64,000 nucleotides of DNA from Rubripirellula reticaptiva (GTDB lineage Bacteria > Planctomycetota > Planctomycetia > Pirellulales > Pirellulaceae), in assembly GCF_007860175.1 (NCBI RefSeq), contig NZ_SJPX01000002.1, forward strand, positions 868,001-932,000. The letters run 5' to 3'. The notes beneath the pieces are model-generated. The model saw nothing but the letters and a program-made list of their open reading frames with translations, was not told the DNA's origin and did not search any database. The translations under genes were made by a program, and so were the position numbers. Of this stretch, positions 45,550 through 54,287 are shown piece after piece. The first letter of the stretch is position 1. Each line of letters begins with the position of its first letter.

Positions 45550-47040
45550 TTGAAAACCTCTCATCCAACACCTTCACACTTAACCACCCATCGTGCGTTC
45601 CGACGACCGATCGGTTCAGTTGCTGGACCGTCGTCGACTGCATCAGCGCTGACCAATGTTTCGGCTACCGATGCGGCCGCGAGAGTAATCAGTGAGACAG
45701 CACACGACCTGCGTTCGCCGCTGACATCGGTCCGCGAATCGATCCAATTGATCCATAACGGAGATCTAGGTTCGATCAACGAAGACCAACGCAGCTACCT
45801 TTCGGCGGCGATCGACCAATGCAACTGCATCGATCAGATGGTCGGGGAAATGGTTCAACTGGAACGACTCCGAACGGGCGCACCACGCGCGCTGCGTGGT
45901 TGGACTCCGGTCGCCAACATTCGGCGGCAAGTTGACGATGCGATCCGATCATGGGCAGTGCCTCGTGGGATCGATGTGTTGTGGGATTCCGCCGACAATG
46001 ACGACGCAGCGATCTTTGCCGACGAAGCCATGATGCGCCGCCTTGTCGTTAACTTGGCGACCAATGCGATCCGCGCAAGCCGCGAAGGCAGCTCCGTTTT
46101 GATTCGCTTGATGCGAACTGAATCCGATGAAATGATTCAGTGGTCAGTCATCGATCAAGGCTCAGGAATCAGCGAGCGGGACATCTACCGAATCGCTGAT
46201 CGACAAGTTTCCTTCGATGGTGGCGAAGGACTTGGACTATCGATTTGCCGCCAACTCTCGGCGGTCCATTTTTCATCGTTGCACATTCGTTCGCGATTGG
46301 GTGAGGGGACCGAAGTCAGCTTCTCGACACCCGCGATGGGACCGCGTTCGGTCGCTGGCGCATGGTCTCGCTGGCGAGTGGCCGCAAGGGTTGCCGAAAG
46401 AGGGCCGCTACAAAAACCGGGCCACAGACGCCTGCCGCAGACATCCGCAACCGCAAGAACGTTGGCGGCCACTGAAAAACGAGTTCGCCTGGACCCTCCG
46501 TCGATCGCGATTGAAATCACCAGCGAAACCGCAAAACCTCGTTGCGAGGATCGAATCGCCGCTGGCGTGGTAACCTTGGGAGCTGCTGTTTCTCGCGAGA
46601 ACGCAGATGCGTTCGATCGATTGCTGCAAACCCAAATGCAATTGTTCGAACTTGCCTATCGAACCGACACGCGTCGTTGGGTTTGGGTCTTCGACGTCGA
46701 CGCCCACGGCGTGGACAATCGAATTGCGATGATCAACGATGCAGCGACGAATCAGATCGGTGGTGTTCGCATGGCGTGGACCCCGCCGCAAATGATCCCT
46801 GTCGATGAGCGTCGAACCGAATCGAGACTCAGCGACCTGATGGTCCGCGAATCGCTAGCCGCGTCCAAGTCATCCACGGTGACCGACCATAACGAAGTCC
46901 GATTGGGATCGTCGCCACTAGTCCACTCCGACGCCGCTGCGGCCCGACTTGATGCTGAACTGAGACGACTAAGCAACCAAATGCGGGGGCAAACGTCGCG
47001 ACTGCGTCAACAAGCACGAAACCTGCGACCGTTGAACTAG
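45550..47040 (+). CDS. Soluble histidine kinase with unrecognised C-terminal half
   Basis: 496 residues from TTG 45550, chosen because AGGAG lies eight bases upstream; a GTG at 45472 would add 26 residues. Histidine kinase core: H-box ETAHDLRSPLTSVRESI (His about 52), N-box VVNLATNAIRAS (Asn about 172), G1 IDQGSGIS and G2 GGEGLGLSICRQL, ending near residue 255. No membrane helix and no sensor domain precede the H-box, so input must come from a partner protein. Residues about 256-496 match nothing I recognise; they include a mixed alpha/beta segment (RWVWVFDVDAHGVDNRIAMI) and a C-terminal helix rich in Arg and Gln, possibly a coiled coil. No response regulator gene is adjacent. It is divergent from the sugar importer, a possible target. 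Confidence 0.82.
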   Translation: MKTSHPTPSHLTTHRAFRRPIGSVAGPSSTASALTNVSATDAAARVISETAHDLRSPLTSVRESIQLIHNGDLGSINEDQRSYLSAAIDQCNCIDQMVGEMVQLERLRTGAPRALRGWTPVANIRRQVDDAIRSWAVPRGIDVLWDSADNDDAAIFADEAMMRRLVVNLATNAIRASREGSSVLIRLMRTESDEMIQWSVIDQGSGISERDIYRIADRQVSFDGGEGLGLSICRQLSAVHFSSLHIRSRLGEGTEVSFSTPAMGPRSVAGAWSRWRVAARVAERGPLQKPGHRRLPQTSATARTLAATEKRVRLDPPSIAIEITSETAKPRCEDRIAAGVVTLGAAVSRENADAFDRLLQTQMQLFELAYRTDTRRWVWVFDVDAHGVDNRIAMINDAATNQIGGVRMAWTPPQMIPVDERRTESRLSDLMVRESLAASKSSTVTDHNEVRLGSSPLVHSDAAAARLDAELRRLSNQMRGQTSRLRQQARNLRPLN

Positions 47041-47124
47041 CAGTCAGCGATTAGCAGCCAGCAGTAAATTTCAACGACGAATTACGACGAACCCGTTGAG
47101 GGCATCGATTCGCTATGATCCGGC

Positions 47125-48459
47125 ATGGTCCCACCAAAATCCATTGCCGCCCGCTTCACTGACCGAGTTCGCCCCGGCGAATTTGCCGCCGTCGCTTGGG
47201 CGACCGCTTGGTTCTTCTTTATTTTGTTGGGCTACTTGATCGTTCGCCCGGTGCGCGAAACGATGGGCAGCATCGGCGGGACACGAGAACTGCAAGGCCT
47301 GATGGCGGCCACGTTCGCCATCATGCTTGTGGCAGTTCCGGTTTATTCCGCATTGGTTGCCGCCTTGCCTCGCCGCTGGCTGGTGCGAGTCGTTTACCAC
47401 TTCTTCGCAGCCTGCTTGCTGGCTTTTTTCTTGTTGATGCGAGTCGAAAACGAACTCGTTCAAGTCTGGACGGCGAGGGTCTTTTTCGTTTGGGTGAACG
47501 TGTTTGCCCTGTTTGCAACCAGCGTGTTCTGGAGCGTATTGGCGGACCTTTTTACCAGCGATCAAGGCAAGCGTTTGTTCGGCCTTGTTGCCGCCGGAGG
47601 AACGGCAGGTGCAATTACCGGATCGATCGTAACGAGCAAACTCGCCGGAGTCCTTTCAACAAGCTGGCTACTGCTGATTCCAATCGTGATGATCGAAGCC
47701 GGACTATGGTGTGCGTGGCGACTGGAAAAGCGATCCGCCGCAGAATCGCGGCAAGGACACCAAGCCGAAAAACAGGACAAACCGACCGGCGGCGGACTGC
47801 TTAGCGGGATCACCTTGATCTTTCGATCACCGTATCTGGCAACGATCTGTGTGTTTCTTTTTTTCGTCCAAGCCTGTGGTACACAACTCTATTTTGAGCA
47901 AGCTGAAATCGTCAACGCCACCATCGAATCCAAGCAACAACGAACAGTGCTGTTCGCCAACTTGGACCTCGGTGCACAAGTCTTGACGCTGCTTGTCCAG
48001 GCTCTGTTGTCGAGCGTGATTCTGCGACGATTCGGCGTTGCTGTGACGCTTGTGATCTTGCCGCTGGTTTATGGACTTGGATTTGCATCGCTCGCGTTTA
48101 GCCCAACCCTTGCCACGTTGATGGTCACGATGATCGCGACGCGAGCGACGGGATACGGCATCACCGTCCCTGCTCGCGAGGTCCTGTTTACGGTGGTTAG
48201 CCGCGAAGAAAAGTACAAGTCAAAGAGCTTCATCGACACGGTGGTTCTGAGAGGTGGCGATGCGATCTCTGGACAAGTATTCGGGTCACTGCGATCACTC
48301 GGATTGACGTTCACAACGCTAAATTTGGCTGTGCTGCCAATCGTTGGAATCTGGGCCGCCGTTGCTTGGCGACTCGGCGGACAGCAAAAACGTCGTGCCG
48401 AAGAACAGCCCCTTGAAAAACAGACAACGTTGCGAACGTTTTCTACCGATGCCGATTGA
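47125..48459 (+). CDS. MFS-type carrier related to bacterial NTP/NDP exchange transporters
   Basis: 444 residues, about twelve membrane helices. AWFFFILLGYLIVRPVRETMG, the basic loop LPRRWLVRVVYHFF, ARVFFVWVNVFALFATSVFWS, LADLFTSDQGKRLFGLVAAGG and TGSIVTSKLAG resemble the widespread bacterial branch of the ATP/ADP-translocase-like MFS family. In free-living bacteria these proteins are of uncertain function, so nucleotide transport is only a family-level suggestion. ATG at 47125. Its last 17 bases overlap the 3' end of the convergent permease gene. Confidence 0.75.
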   Translation: MVPPKSIAARFTDRVRPGEFAAVAWATAWFFFILLGYLIVRPVRETMGSIGGTRELQGLMAATFAIMLVAVPVYSALVAALPRRWLVRVVYHFFAACLLAFFLLMRVENELVQVWTARVFFVWVNVFALFATSVFWSVLADLFTSDQGKRLFGLVAAGGTAGAITGSIVTSKLAGVLSTSWLLLIPIVMIEAGLWCAWRLEKRSAAESRQGHQAEKQDKPTGGGLLSGITLIFRSPYLATICVFLFFVQACGTQLYFEQAEIVNATIESKQQRTVLFANLDLGAQVLTLLVQALLSSVILRRFGVAVTLVILPLVYGLGFASLAFSPTLATLMVTMIATRATGYGITVPAREVLFTVVSREEKYKSKSFIDTVVLRGGDAISGQVFGSLRSLGLTFTTLNLAVLPIVGIWAAVAWRLGGQQKRRAEEQPLEKQTTLRTFSTDAD

Positions 48460-50143
48460 AACTCATTGCGATCGGCAACCCCAAGACTCCGCCAAGCGGT
48501 ATCGCCAAGACCGCAAACGCAACACAGTGCCAGATTTCGATCGGGGCAAACGGTTCACACTTGGCCAAGATGGCTGCGATGATGGCGACTGGAATCAACC
48601 ACGCAGTCGATACGATCGCGATCGCGCCAAGACCAGCCAATCTGGATTTCAGCAACGCCGCCGCGACCGAAACCGCCAAGACCGCTTTGGCGATCAACAA
48701 CGTCACGATCACCGGCGTCGTCCAGAGACAGATTTCTCGCAGCGAGGCCATCGCGGACTCCCAGTCCGTTTGCCGGGTGAACCACATGGCAAACCAACCG
48801 ACGAGGCCGAGAACAAAGATGCTGACGCCCGCGACCACGGCAATGGCAATCCAATCACGGCCTGCCGCCGCAGTCCAATACATCCCTATCGTCCAACCAA
48901 AAATCACGGTTGTTACCGACACGATGATCAGGATCGAAAGCTGAACTCCGATTGCGAAAGAATGATCGGGAACTCCCAACCACGCCGCCTGAGTAACGGC
49001 CCACTGCATCCAACTTTCGCGATTCGACGGCCACAGCGACCAGCCAGCAAACACAATCAGAATGCCCGAATAGACAAGCACCATGATCCCCATGGAAACG
49101 GCTAGCCGAGTCCACACGATTTGAGCATCCGTGAACGGCGAACGCACCAAGAAGGGTGCCAGCAGCGACGAATTTGACTTCTCCATCATGTTGGCGCCGT
49201 TACCCGACACGGCCGCTAAACTAGCGAACCCAATCACTGCCATCGTCAACGTGACGGGATGCAGCGGGAACACCAACGTCAACAACAAGATCGACGGTAC
49301 CACCACCCACGTCAGCATGCGAAGCATCCATTCCCGGGTGCTGGCAAACTCGTACCAAGCCAGCGCTTTAAGAGGCGTCGCAAACTCGCGGTGGCGATCG
49401 ACGGACTGCATCCACTGGGGAGCCAAACCGATGCGCGACGAATTGGCCAGCGACGGAACCAGGCCGTCGGGTGCTGTGCGTGCTCGCTCGATCGCTCGGA
49501 CGGATCCATAAGTCGCAACGGCGTAGTTAGCGACCAAAAATAAGTGGCTGAACCAGAACGCCGCCCAGCGAAAGAACGGGATGTGAATATTGCGTTGGTT
49601 CATGAACAAAACGAAAACGCTTAGCGTGATCACTGCGACAACCGGCAGCGTAGCCAACCTAAGCCAGGCCCACTGCATCGGCCGCCAAGCGATCGCCATT
49701 CCCCAAATCGCGATCGAAGAAAATGCGATACAAGGAATCACTCGCGGGATAGGTTCGGAAGTCGCATAGCGAAGGAACGTTGAAAAGATCAACCACAACG
49801 CGCCAATCCAAGCCGTTTTCAAAGCGAGCGGCACAATCGCAATCTTCCATGATCGAATCGGACTTCGCAAAATCCAACGGTCACAATTGCTTTCGGCCGA
49901 ACCGATACTGTTGCCACTGCTGAAATCGAACAGCACAAAACTAGCAAACCCGGCCGGCAAGAAACTCCATACCATCAGAGTCCCCAGCCAAGGTAAATCA
50001 GGCCTGGACGCACCTCGTTCTCGCATCGTCCATTCCAGCACCATTCCAATCGCCGTTCCGATCACGACAACGGCAATCAAGAATATCGCTGGCTTGCGAC
50101 TTCGCGAAACAGCCAACCGAGTCAGGGCAAGTATCTCAGACAT
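48443..50143 (-). CDS. ABC-2 type transporter membrane protein
   Basis: 566 residues with about twelve hydrophobic helices, for example KPAIFLIAVVVIGTAIGMVL near the N-terminus, IAVVAGVSIFVLGLVGWFAM and AIVSTAWLIPVAIIAAILA near the end. Its layout, a large bacitracin/YtrCD-like permease following an ATPase and a YtrA-type GntR regulator, indicates the membrane half of an exporter of antimicrobial, lipid or peptide. The ATG at 50143 lies eight bases inside the ATPase gene end. No close functional subfamily was recognised. Confidence 0.8.
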   Translation of the reverse strand: MSEILALTRLAVSRSRKPAIFLIAVVVIGTAIGMVLEWTMRERGASRPDLPWLGTLMVWSFLPAGFASFVLFDFSSGNSIGSAESNCDRWILRSPIRSWKIAIVPLALKTAWIGALWLIFSTFLRYATSEPIPRVIPCIAFSSIAIWGMAIAWRPMQWAWLRLATLPVVAVITLSVFVLFMNQRNIHIPFFRWAAFWFSHLFLVANYAVATYGSVRAIERARTAPDGLVPSLANSSRIGLAPQWMQSVDRHREFATPLKALAWYEFASTREWMLRMLTWVVVPSILLLTLVFPLHPVTLTMAVIGFASLAAVSGNGANMMEKSNSSLLAPFLVRSPFTDAQIVWTRLAVSMGIMVLVYSGILIVFAGWSLWPSNRESWMQWAVTQAAWLGVPDHSFAIGVQLSILIIVSVTTVIFGWTIGMYWTAAAGRDWIAIAVVAGVSIFVLGLVGWFAMWFTRQTDWESAMASLREICLWTTPVIVTLLIAKAVLAVSVAAALLKSRLAGLGAIAIVSTAWLIPVAIIAAILAKCEPFAPIEIWHCVAFAVLAIPLGGVLGLPIAMSFNRHR

Positions 50144-51110
50144 TAGTTGGCTCTCCTTCTATCGCAGCAACAGCCACTGGCCGCACGCGAGCCGAAAACC
50201 AGCGTTCCAGCGACAGGGGCCGCGTCTCGATCAACTCGTGCGCGGACAAAAAAGCATTTCGGTCAAACTGGTCAAGCTTCGCAGCGGCCGACCATTCGCC
50301 GCCGCTGGCTTGCCAGCCAAACACACCGCTGATCGACGGCGGTGCGGACACCGACCTTTCGAATCGGCAAACGATTTCGATGTATTCCGACGACAATTGG
50401 TTCGACGTGGTCGTTTCAATGATTTGGCCGTCATGCATCAGCGCGACATGGTCGCAAACGCGATCCACTTCTTCGAGCAAGTGGCTCGAAAACAGCACCG
50501 TGCGGCCATCATCATTGACCGTGCGAATGATCGCTTCCAAAATGTCGCGACGTGCGATCGGATCGAGCCCGCTGGACGGCTCGTCCAAAATCAACAACTG
50601 TGGTCGGTGTGCGATCGCGACCAACAGACCGGCTCGCGCTCGCCCGCCCTTGGACAACGCACTGAGCTTCGTTGATCGCGAAAGCGAGAACAGATCGCAA
50701 AGTTCTGTCGCGTACGCCTGATCCCAAGTGGGGTAAATCGCGCGAGTGAAATCGATCAGCTCACCCACTCGAATCCATTTCGGCAGCGAGTCTTCTTCGG
50801 TCAAATACCCAACTCGTTTCAGTACGCCTTCGGGATCCGCCACAGGATCCTCGCCAAGCACACGAACCCGCCCCTGCTTAGCGGCAAGCGATCCGATCAG
50901 GTGCCGAATCAATGTCGTCTTGCCAGCACCGTTGAGCCCCACGAGGCCAAAAACGGTGCCGCTGGGAACGGCCAGACTGACGTTTTCGAGCGCGACTTTT
51001 CCGCGAAACGAACGGCTTAGCCCTTCGACTTCCACGGCGTAAGATGCATCCGCGCCGACCGACTCAGAACCCAAGGAGTTGTGGGTGGGCGAACTTGCAG
51101 GATCATTCAT
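50136..51110 (-). CDS. ABC transporter ATPase of the GntR-linked exporter
   Basis: 324 residues. Walker A GLVGLNGAGKTTLIRHLIG, signature-like LSKGGRARAGLLVAIA (LSKGGRAR replaces the usual LSGGQ), Walker B LLILDEPSSGLDPIARR and H-loop FSSHLLEEVDRVCD. The C-terminal about 90 residues after the ABC domain are specific to the CcmA/YtrB-like exporters. The variant signature with Lys-Gly-Gly is typical of the YtrB group. ATG at 51110 overlaps the GntR stop as ATGA, and its stop overlaps the permease start by eight bases, so the three genes form one operon. Confidence 0.92.
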   Translation of the reverse strand: MNDPASSPTHNSLGSESVGADASYAVEVEGLSRSFRGKVALENVSLAVPSGTVFGLVGLNGAGKTTLIRHLIGSLAAKQGRVRVLGEDPVADPEGVLKRVGYLTEEDSLPKWIRVGELIDFTRAIYPTWDQAYATELCDLFSLSRSTKLSALSKGGRARAGLLVAIAHRPQLLILDEPSSGLDPIARRDILEAIIRTVNDDGRTVLFSSHLLEEVDRVCDHVALMHDGQIIETTTSNQLSSEYIEIVCRFERSVSAPPSISGVFGWQASGGEWSAAAKLDQFDRNAFLSAHELIETRPLSLERWFSARVRPVAVAAIEGEPTNV

Positions 51111-51499
51111 GACCGTTCTCCATCGCGAGTAATCTGGGAGTCACGTTTGCGCAACAGCTCGACCACGTCGTCGAGCGAAAAGCCGAGGTGGCGAGATTGG
51201 ATGATCAAATTGTCGAGGTGCTTTTCCAGCATTCGGCGCCGCTCGGCGATGCTGCGCCGCTCGTGCAGTTCGGCGACAAAGGTCCCCGTGGTACGGCGTT
51301 TCTCAACCAGCCCCTCGACTTCCAGTTCGCGATAGGCTCGGGCAACCGTGTTTGGATTGACCTGCAAGGTTTCTGCAAGCGCGCGAATCGCAGGCAACTC
51401 GTCGCCCGAATCCAAACCGCCTGTCACGATGCGGTTTCGAATTTGATCGACGATCTGCTGGTAGATCGGAACGCCGTCGGAAGAAAGATGGATACGCAT
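51107..51499 (-). CDS. GntR family repressor, YtrA subfamily
   Basis: 130 residues. N-terminal winged helix-turn-helix: PIYQQIVDQIRNRIVTGGL, LPAIRALAETLQVNPNTVAR, AYRELEVEGLVEKRRTTGTF; then a short helical dimerisation tail, the size of the YtrA group (about 120-130 residues). YtrA proteins repress their own ABC exporter operon and respond to cell-wall antibiotics or related stress. The gene leads the operon with the ATPase and permease; a promoter with an overlapping long palindrome lies immediately upstream, strongly suggesting autoregulation. Confidence 0.94.
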   Translation of the reverse strand: MRIHLSSDGVPIYQQIVDQIRNRIVTGGLDSGDELPAIRALAETLQVNPNTVARAYRELEVEGLVEKRRTTGTFVAELHERRSIAERRRMLEKHLDNLIIQSRHLGFSLDDVVELLRKRDSQITRDGERS

Positions 51500-51506
51500 G
51501 ATTGAC

Positions 51507-51534
51507 CTGTTGTGTTAACTCAGTGATACAACAG
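51507..51534 (-). promoter_or_regulatory. 28-base palindromic operator of the GntR/YtrA operon
   Basis: CTGTTGTGTTA at 51507-51517 and TGATACAACAG at 51524-51534 are inverted copies matching at 9 of 11 positions, with six bases between. The right arm overlaps the -10 box of the promoter reading toward the regulator gene, so bound repressor would block RNA polymerase. Its size fits a dimeric winged-helix GntR protein (inference). Confidence 0.7.
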
Positions 51535-51551
51535 TCGGTTTTGCCTGTCAA
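51523..51551 (-). promoter_or_regulatory. Sigma-70-type promoter of the GntR-ABC operon
   Basis: On the minus strand a perfect TTGACA (51546-51551) is followed after 17 bases by TATCAC (51523-51528), 4 of 6 matches to the -10 consensus. The regulator's ATG at 51499 lies about 24 bases further downstream, leaving a short leader. Confidence 0.65.
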
Positions 51552-51803
51552 GCAAAAAGCGTGAAACCGCGGCAACGTGAAGCCGGCCCCCAAATGCCGG
51601 TTTCACGCGTGCAACTGAAAGAAATCTGTTTTTCGACCAAATGCACTTGCGAAAGGGGGGGCGATCTTGCGATAGCCCACTGAAGCAACAACCCAAACGG
51701 TCATGCGAAATTTGACGCGCATGCCCAGGGGCTTTGAACGCATCGACTTCCAGCGAAGTGATTCCGTACAAAGCCTGGATGAATCGCAGGAGCAACGAAA
51801 ACA
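51552..51803. other. Remainder of the divergent gap upstream of the small secreted protein
   Basis: With the promoter/operator it forms a 304-base gap. No gene is visible; the plus-strand promoter for the secreted protein should be here. GCAGGAG at about 51787-51793 is its likely ribosome-binding site. Confidence 0.45.
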
Positions 51804-52274
51804 ATGACTCAACGAATACTGCCAATAACGACACTTCGATCCATGCTTGCCGTGGCCGCCATCATCGGACTCTCGATTTCGGCCAATGCCCAAGACATGG
51901 TTCCTGAATTCGGCGCCGAACCGGCATCGCCCACCGCGGGCATGTTCAGCAACCTGAACCCTGCGAACTGGAAGATGCCAGACTTCAAGGGCATGCTTCC
52001 CGGCCAAGACGAGAAAGCCCGGATCGTTGAAAAGAAGGACGGGCTATTCAGTGAAGTCAAAAAATCAGCTTCTAACAGCTGGGCCAAGACCAAAGAGGTC
52101 TTCAACCCTCAAAAGCTCAATCCGGTCAACTTCCTGCCCGCTTCGTCGCGAACGGAATCGACCAGCGAAGAAGCGAAGCCGGGATTCTTTCGATCGCTGT
52201 TCATGCCGGCACCTGTCGAAGAACAGCGCACCGAAACGGTGCAAGACTTCTTGAAGCAATCTCGCCCCAACTGA
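51804..52274 (+). CDS. Small secreted protein, hypothetical
   Basis: 156 residues. A signal peptide (MLAVAAIIGLSISANAQ, about 14-30, with an Ala-x-Ala site) precedes a mature part with no recognised domain: LNPANWKMPDFKGMLPGQDE, a Lys/Glu-rich middle and a Pro-containing region ending FLKQSRPN. The AGGAG sequence about ten bases upstream of ATG 51804 supports the start. Short exported proteins with NPxxWKMPDFK-like segments seem common in planctomycetes, but no function is known to me. Confidence 0.75.
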   Translation: MTQRILPITTLRSMLAVAAIIGLSISANAQDMVPEFGAEPASPTAGMFSNLNPANWKMPDFKGMLPGQDEKARIVEKKDGLFSEVKKSASNSWAKTKEVFNPQKLNPVNFLPASSRTESTSEEAKPGFFRSLFMPAPVEEQRTETVQDFLKQSRPN

Positions 52275-52355
52275 CGTATCGTCCAGCGATTCGTCACTAC
52301 ACCGAACACTCGTCGACCGCTCGTCGAACACTCGTCGATTTAGCAGCACGAAGCA

Positions 52356-52378
52356 CAAGCAAGTGATCCACTTGCTTG
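52356..52378. terminator. Inverted repeat between convergent genes, possible bidirectional terminator
   Basis: CAAGCAAGTG (52356-52365), loop ATC, CACTTGCTTG (52369-52378): a perfect 10-base stem followed by a weakly T-rich CACTTCTTTC. It lies in the 143-base gap between the secreted-protein gene and dapA, which converge. The preceding bases contain several CTCGTCGA copies. Confidence 0.5.
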
Positions 52379-52417
52379 CACTTCTTTCGAATCAACGTTG
52401 AACGGACCCGCGCGAGG

Positions 52418-53350
52418 TCAAACCGAGGCGGACTCTTGCAATCCGAATGCGAAAAGCGTTTCTCGCAGTCGCTGAGCCTCGTCTTCATTCAGCGGTGTCA
52501 TCGGCAGACGCAGATCACCACTGTCGCGGCCGACCATTTGCATCGCTGCCTTGAGCGGGATCGGGTTGCTTGCGATTCCCAGCATGTTGCTGCACAGAGC
52601 AAACATTCGGTGGTGAAGTTGCCTCGCCGTTGCGAAATCACCAGCAGCGGCGGCATTCACCATTTCGATCATTGGCCCCGGCGCCAAGTTGCCGACGACC
52701 GAGATCACGCCTTCGGCGCCGACACTCATCATCGGCAAAGTCAGCGAGTCGTCGCCAGACAACACAGTCAAATCGGTGGTTCCTAGGATCGCCGAGCATT
52801 GATCTAGTTTGCCGGTGGCTTCCTTGACCATCGTAATTCCAGCTAGCCCCGAGAGCCGCTGTATCGTTTCGACGTCTATCTCCTTTCCCGTTCGACCGGG
52901 AATGTTGTAAACGCAAACGGGGATCCCAGCATCTTCAGCAATCGCTTTGAAGTGTTGGTAAAAGCCTTCTTGGGAAGGTTTGTTGTAGTACGGTGCGACC
53001 TGCAGCGTCGCATCAGCACCTTCTTTCGCGGCCCGGCGAGTCAATCGCAAGGCTTCGGCGGTACTGTTGCTGCCAGTGCCGGCCATCACTTTGGCACGCC
53101 CGGCGACGCACTGGATCACTTCGGTAATGACGCGTTCGTGCTCATCGTGCGACAAAGTCGGCGATTCGCCGGTCGTTCCAGCTGGCACAATGCATGTGGT
53201 TCCCGCATCGACCTGGAATTCGATTTGTTCTCTCAGTCGGGCGTAATCGACTTCACCATCGGTGAAAGGCGTAATGATCGCAACCGACAAACCTGCGAAC
53301 TCAGACCCCTTACGCGGGGAATTACTGCGCGGTGGATGACCCTGGGTCAT
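52418..53350 (-). CDS. dapA: 4-hydroxy-tetrahydrodipicolinate synthase
   Basis: 310 residues. DHDPS/NAL (beta/alpha)8 family: [34 protein letters not shown] (conserved Thr pair), [25 protein letters not shown] with the catalytic Tyr, MVKEATGKL with the Schiff-base Lys, and [20 protein letters not shown]. It condenses pyruvate with aspartate semialdehyde in lysine/diaminopimelate synthesis. ATG at 53350 is used; a longer frame adds 18 non-conserved residues. The N-terminal about 20 residues before the first strand are polar. It is transcribed divergently from rplY. Confidence 0.96.
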   Translation of the reverse strand: MTQGHPPRSNSPRKGSEFAGLSVAIITPFTDGEVDYARLREQIEFQVDAGTTCIVPAGTTGESPTLSHDEHERVITEVIQCVAGRAKVMAGTGSNSTAEALRLTRRAAKEGADATLQVAPYYNKPSQEGFYQHFKAIAEDAGIPVCVYNIPGRTGKEIDVETIQRLSGLAGITMVKEATGKLDQCSAILGTTDLTVLSGDDSLTLPMMSVGAEGVISVVGNLAPGPMIEMVNAAAAGDFATARQLHHRMFALCSNMLGIASNPIPLKAAMQMVGRDSGDLRLPMTPLNEDEAQRLRETLFAFGLQESASV

Positions 53351-53654
53351 GAAAAATCTCGCTTCAAATGGACGTGAATGACTCGGGCCGAAGTGTACCA
53401 GCACTGCGGGTTTTCGCTAAAGGACCGAAACCAGGGGAAAACGAGAAATTCCGCGGCCTCTTTGGGCTTGCGTGAGCGGCTTCTTACGCCATACTTACCC
53501 GCTTCGCGTGAAAACACCTGGCTGCATCTCCTGCGCCAAATGGTAAATTGTGCCGGCAAGTGATGCTGACATGGTTGTCTCGCCTGACGGCAAAGACCAC
53601 GCAGTAACGAAACAAGACTCCCGATCAACATTGTCAGTTTAAGGTAACGCATCG
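53351..53654. promoter_or_regulatory. Divergent region between dapA and rplY
   Basis: 304 bases with no gene. On the plus strand TTGCGT at about 53469-53474 and CATACT 16 bases later form only a weak promoter candidate for the ribosomal operon. AAGGTAA just before ATG 53655 is the rplY ribosome-binding site. No leader hairpin was recognised. Confidence 0.4.
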
Positions 53655-54275
53655 ATGGCGGACGTATTTCAAGTCGAAACTCGCACAGAAGTCGGTTCGG
53701 CAGCCACGCGGCGTCTACGCATGACGGGCATGGTTCCCGCTGTTCTTTATGGACACGGCGAGGCAAACAAGCACTTGGCCATTCCTGAAGCCCAAGTCCG
53801 ATCCGTACTGCGACACCACGGCAAAATGGTGGAACTAAGCGGCGATTGCAAAGAAACCGCCTTGGTTAGCGATGTCCATTGGGACCCGTTTGGTATTGAC
53901 GTTCTGCACTTGGACCTGATCCGAGTGAACCTAAAGGAACTGGTCGAAGTCACCGTTCCAATCAACTTGCATGGTGAATCCATCGGTGTTCGCGAAGGCG
54001 GAATGCTGCTGGAAAACTTTCACGAAGTGGAAATTCGCTGCCCTGCCGGCCAAATCCCGGAAAGCATCAGCTTGAATGTCACCGAGCTAGGCCTTGGCGC
54101 CAACATGACTGCTGGTGACCTGGAATTGGGCGAAGGCATTGAGCTAATCACCCCTGCTGACACTGTCGTTTGCCACGTCGAAGAGCCTCGCACATCGTCC
54201 GCGGACGACGATGGTGCCGCTCAAGAAGTTGAGCCCGAAGTGATCGCCAAGGGCGGTGAAAAGACAGAAGAGTAG
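53655..54275 (+). CDS. rplY: 50S ribosomal protein L25, general stress (CTC) form
   Basis: 206 residues. The N-terminal L25 domain (FQVETRTEVGSAATRRLR, MVPAVLYGHGEANK) binds 5S rRNA; the C-terminal TL5/CTC domain follows (VTVPINLHGESIGVREGG, IRCPAGQIPESISLNVTEL, ITPADTVVCHV), ending in an acidic tail. The two-domain form of about 200 residues is common outside enterobacteria. First gene of the rplY-pth-rpsF-ssb-rplI operon, 12 bases before pth. Confidence 0.96.
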   Translation: MADVFQVETRTEVGSAATRRLRMTGMVPAVLYGHGEANKHLAIPEAQVRSVLRHHGKMVELSGDCKETALVSDVHWDPFGIDVLHLDLIRVNLKELVEVTVPINLHGESIGVREGGMLLENFHEVEIRCPAGQIPESISLNVTELGLGANMTAGDLELGEGIELITPADTVVCHVEEPRTSSADDDGAAQEVEPEVIAKGGEKTEE

Positions 54276-54287
54276 AGCAACGATCCC

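Noticed and set aside
48344-49105. 253-codon plus-strand frame overlapping the carrier and ABC permease genes
   Set aside because: Arg/Gln/Asp-rich composition with no hydrophobic core; it lies over the well supported minus-strand membrane protein gene.
52275-52360. Short CTCGTCGA-like repeats resembling a CRISPR or satellite
   Set aside because: Copies are only 8 bases long with irregular spacing and no spacers; no cas genes are present.
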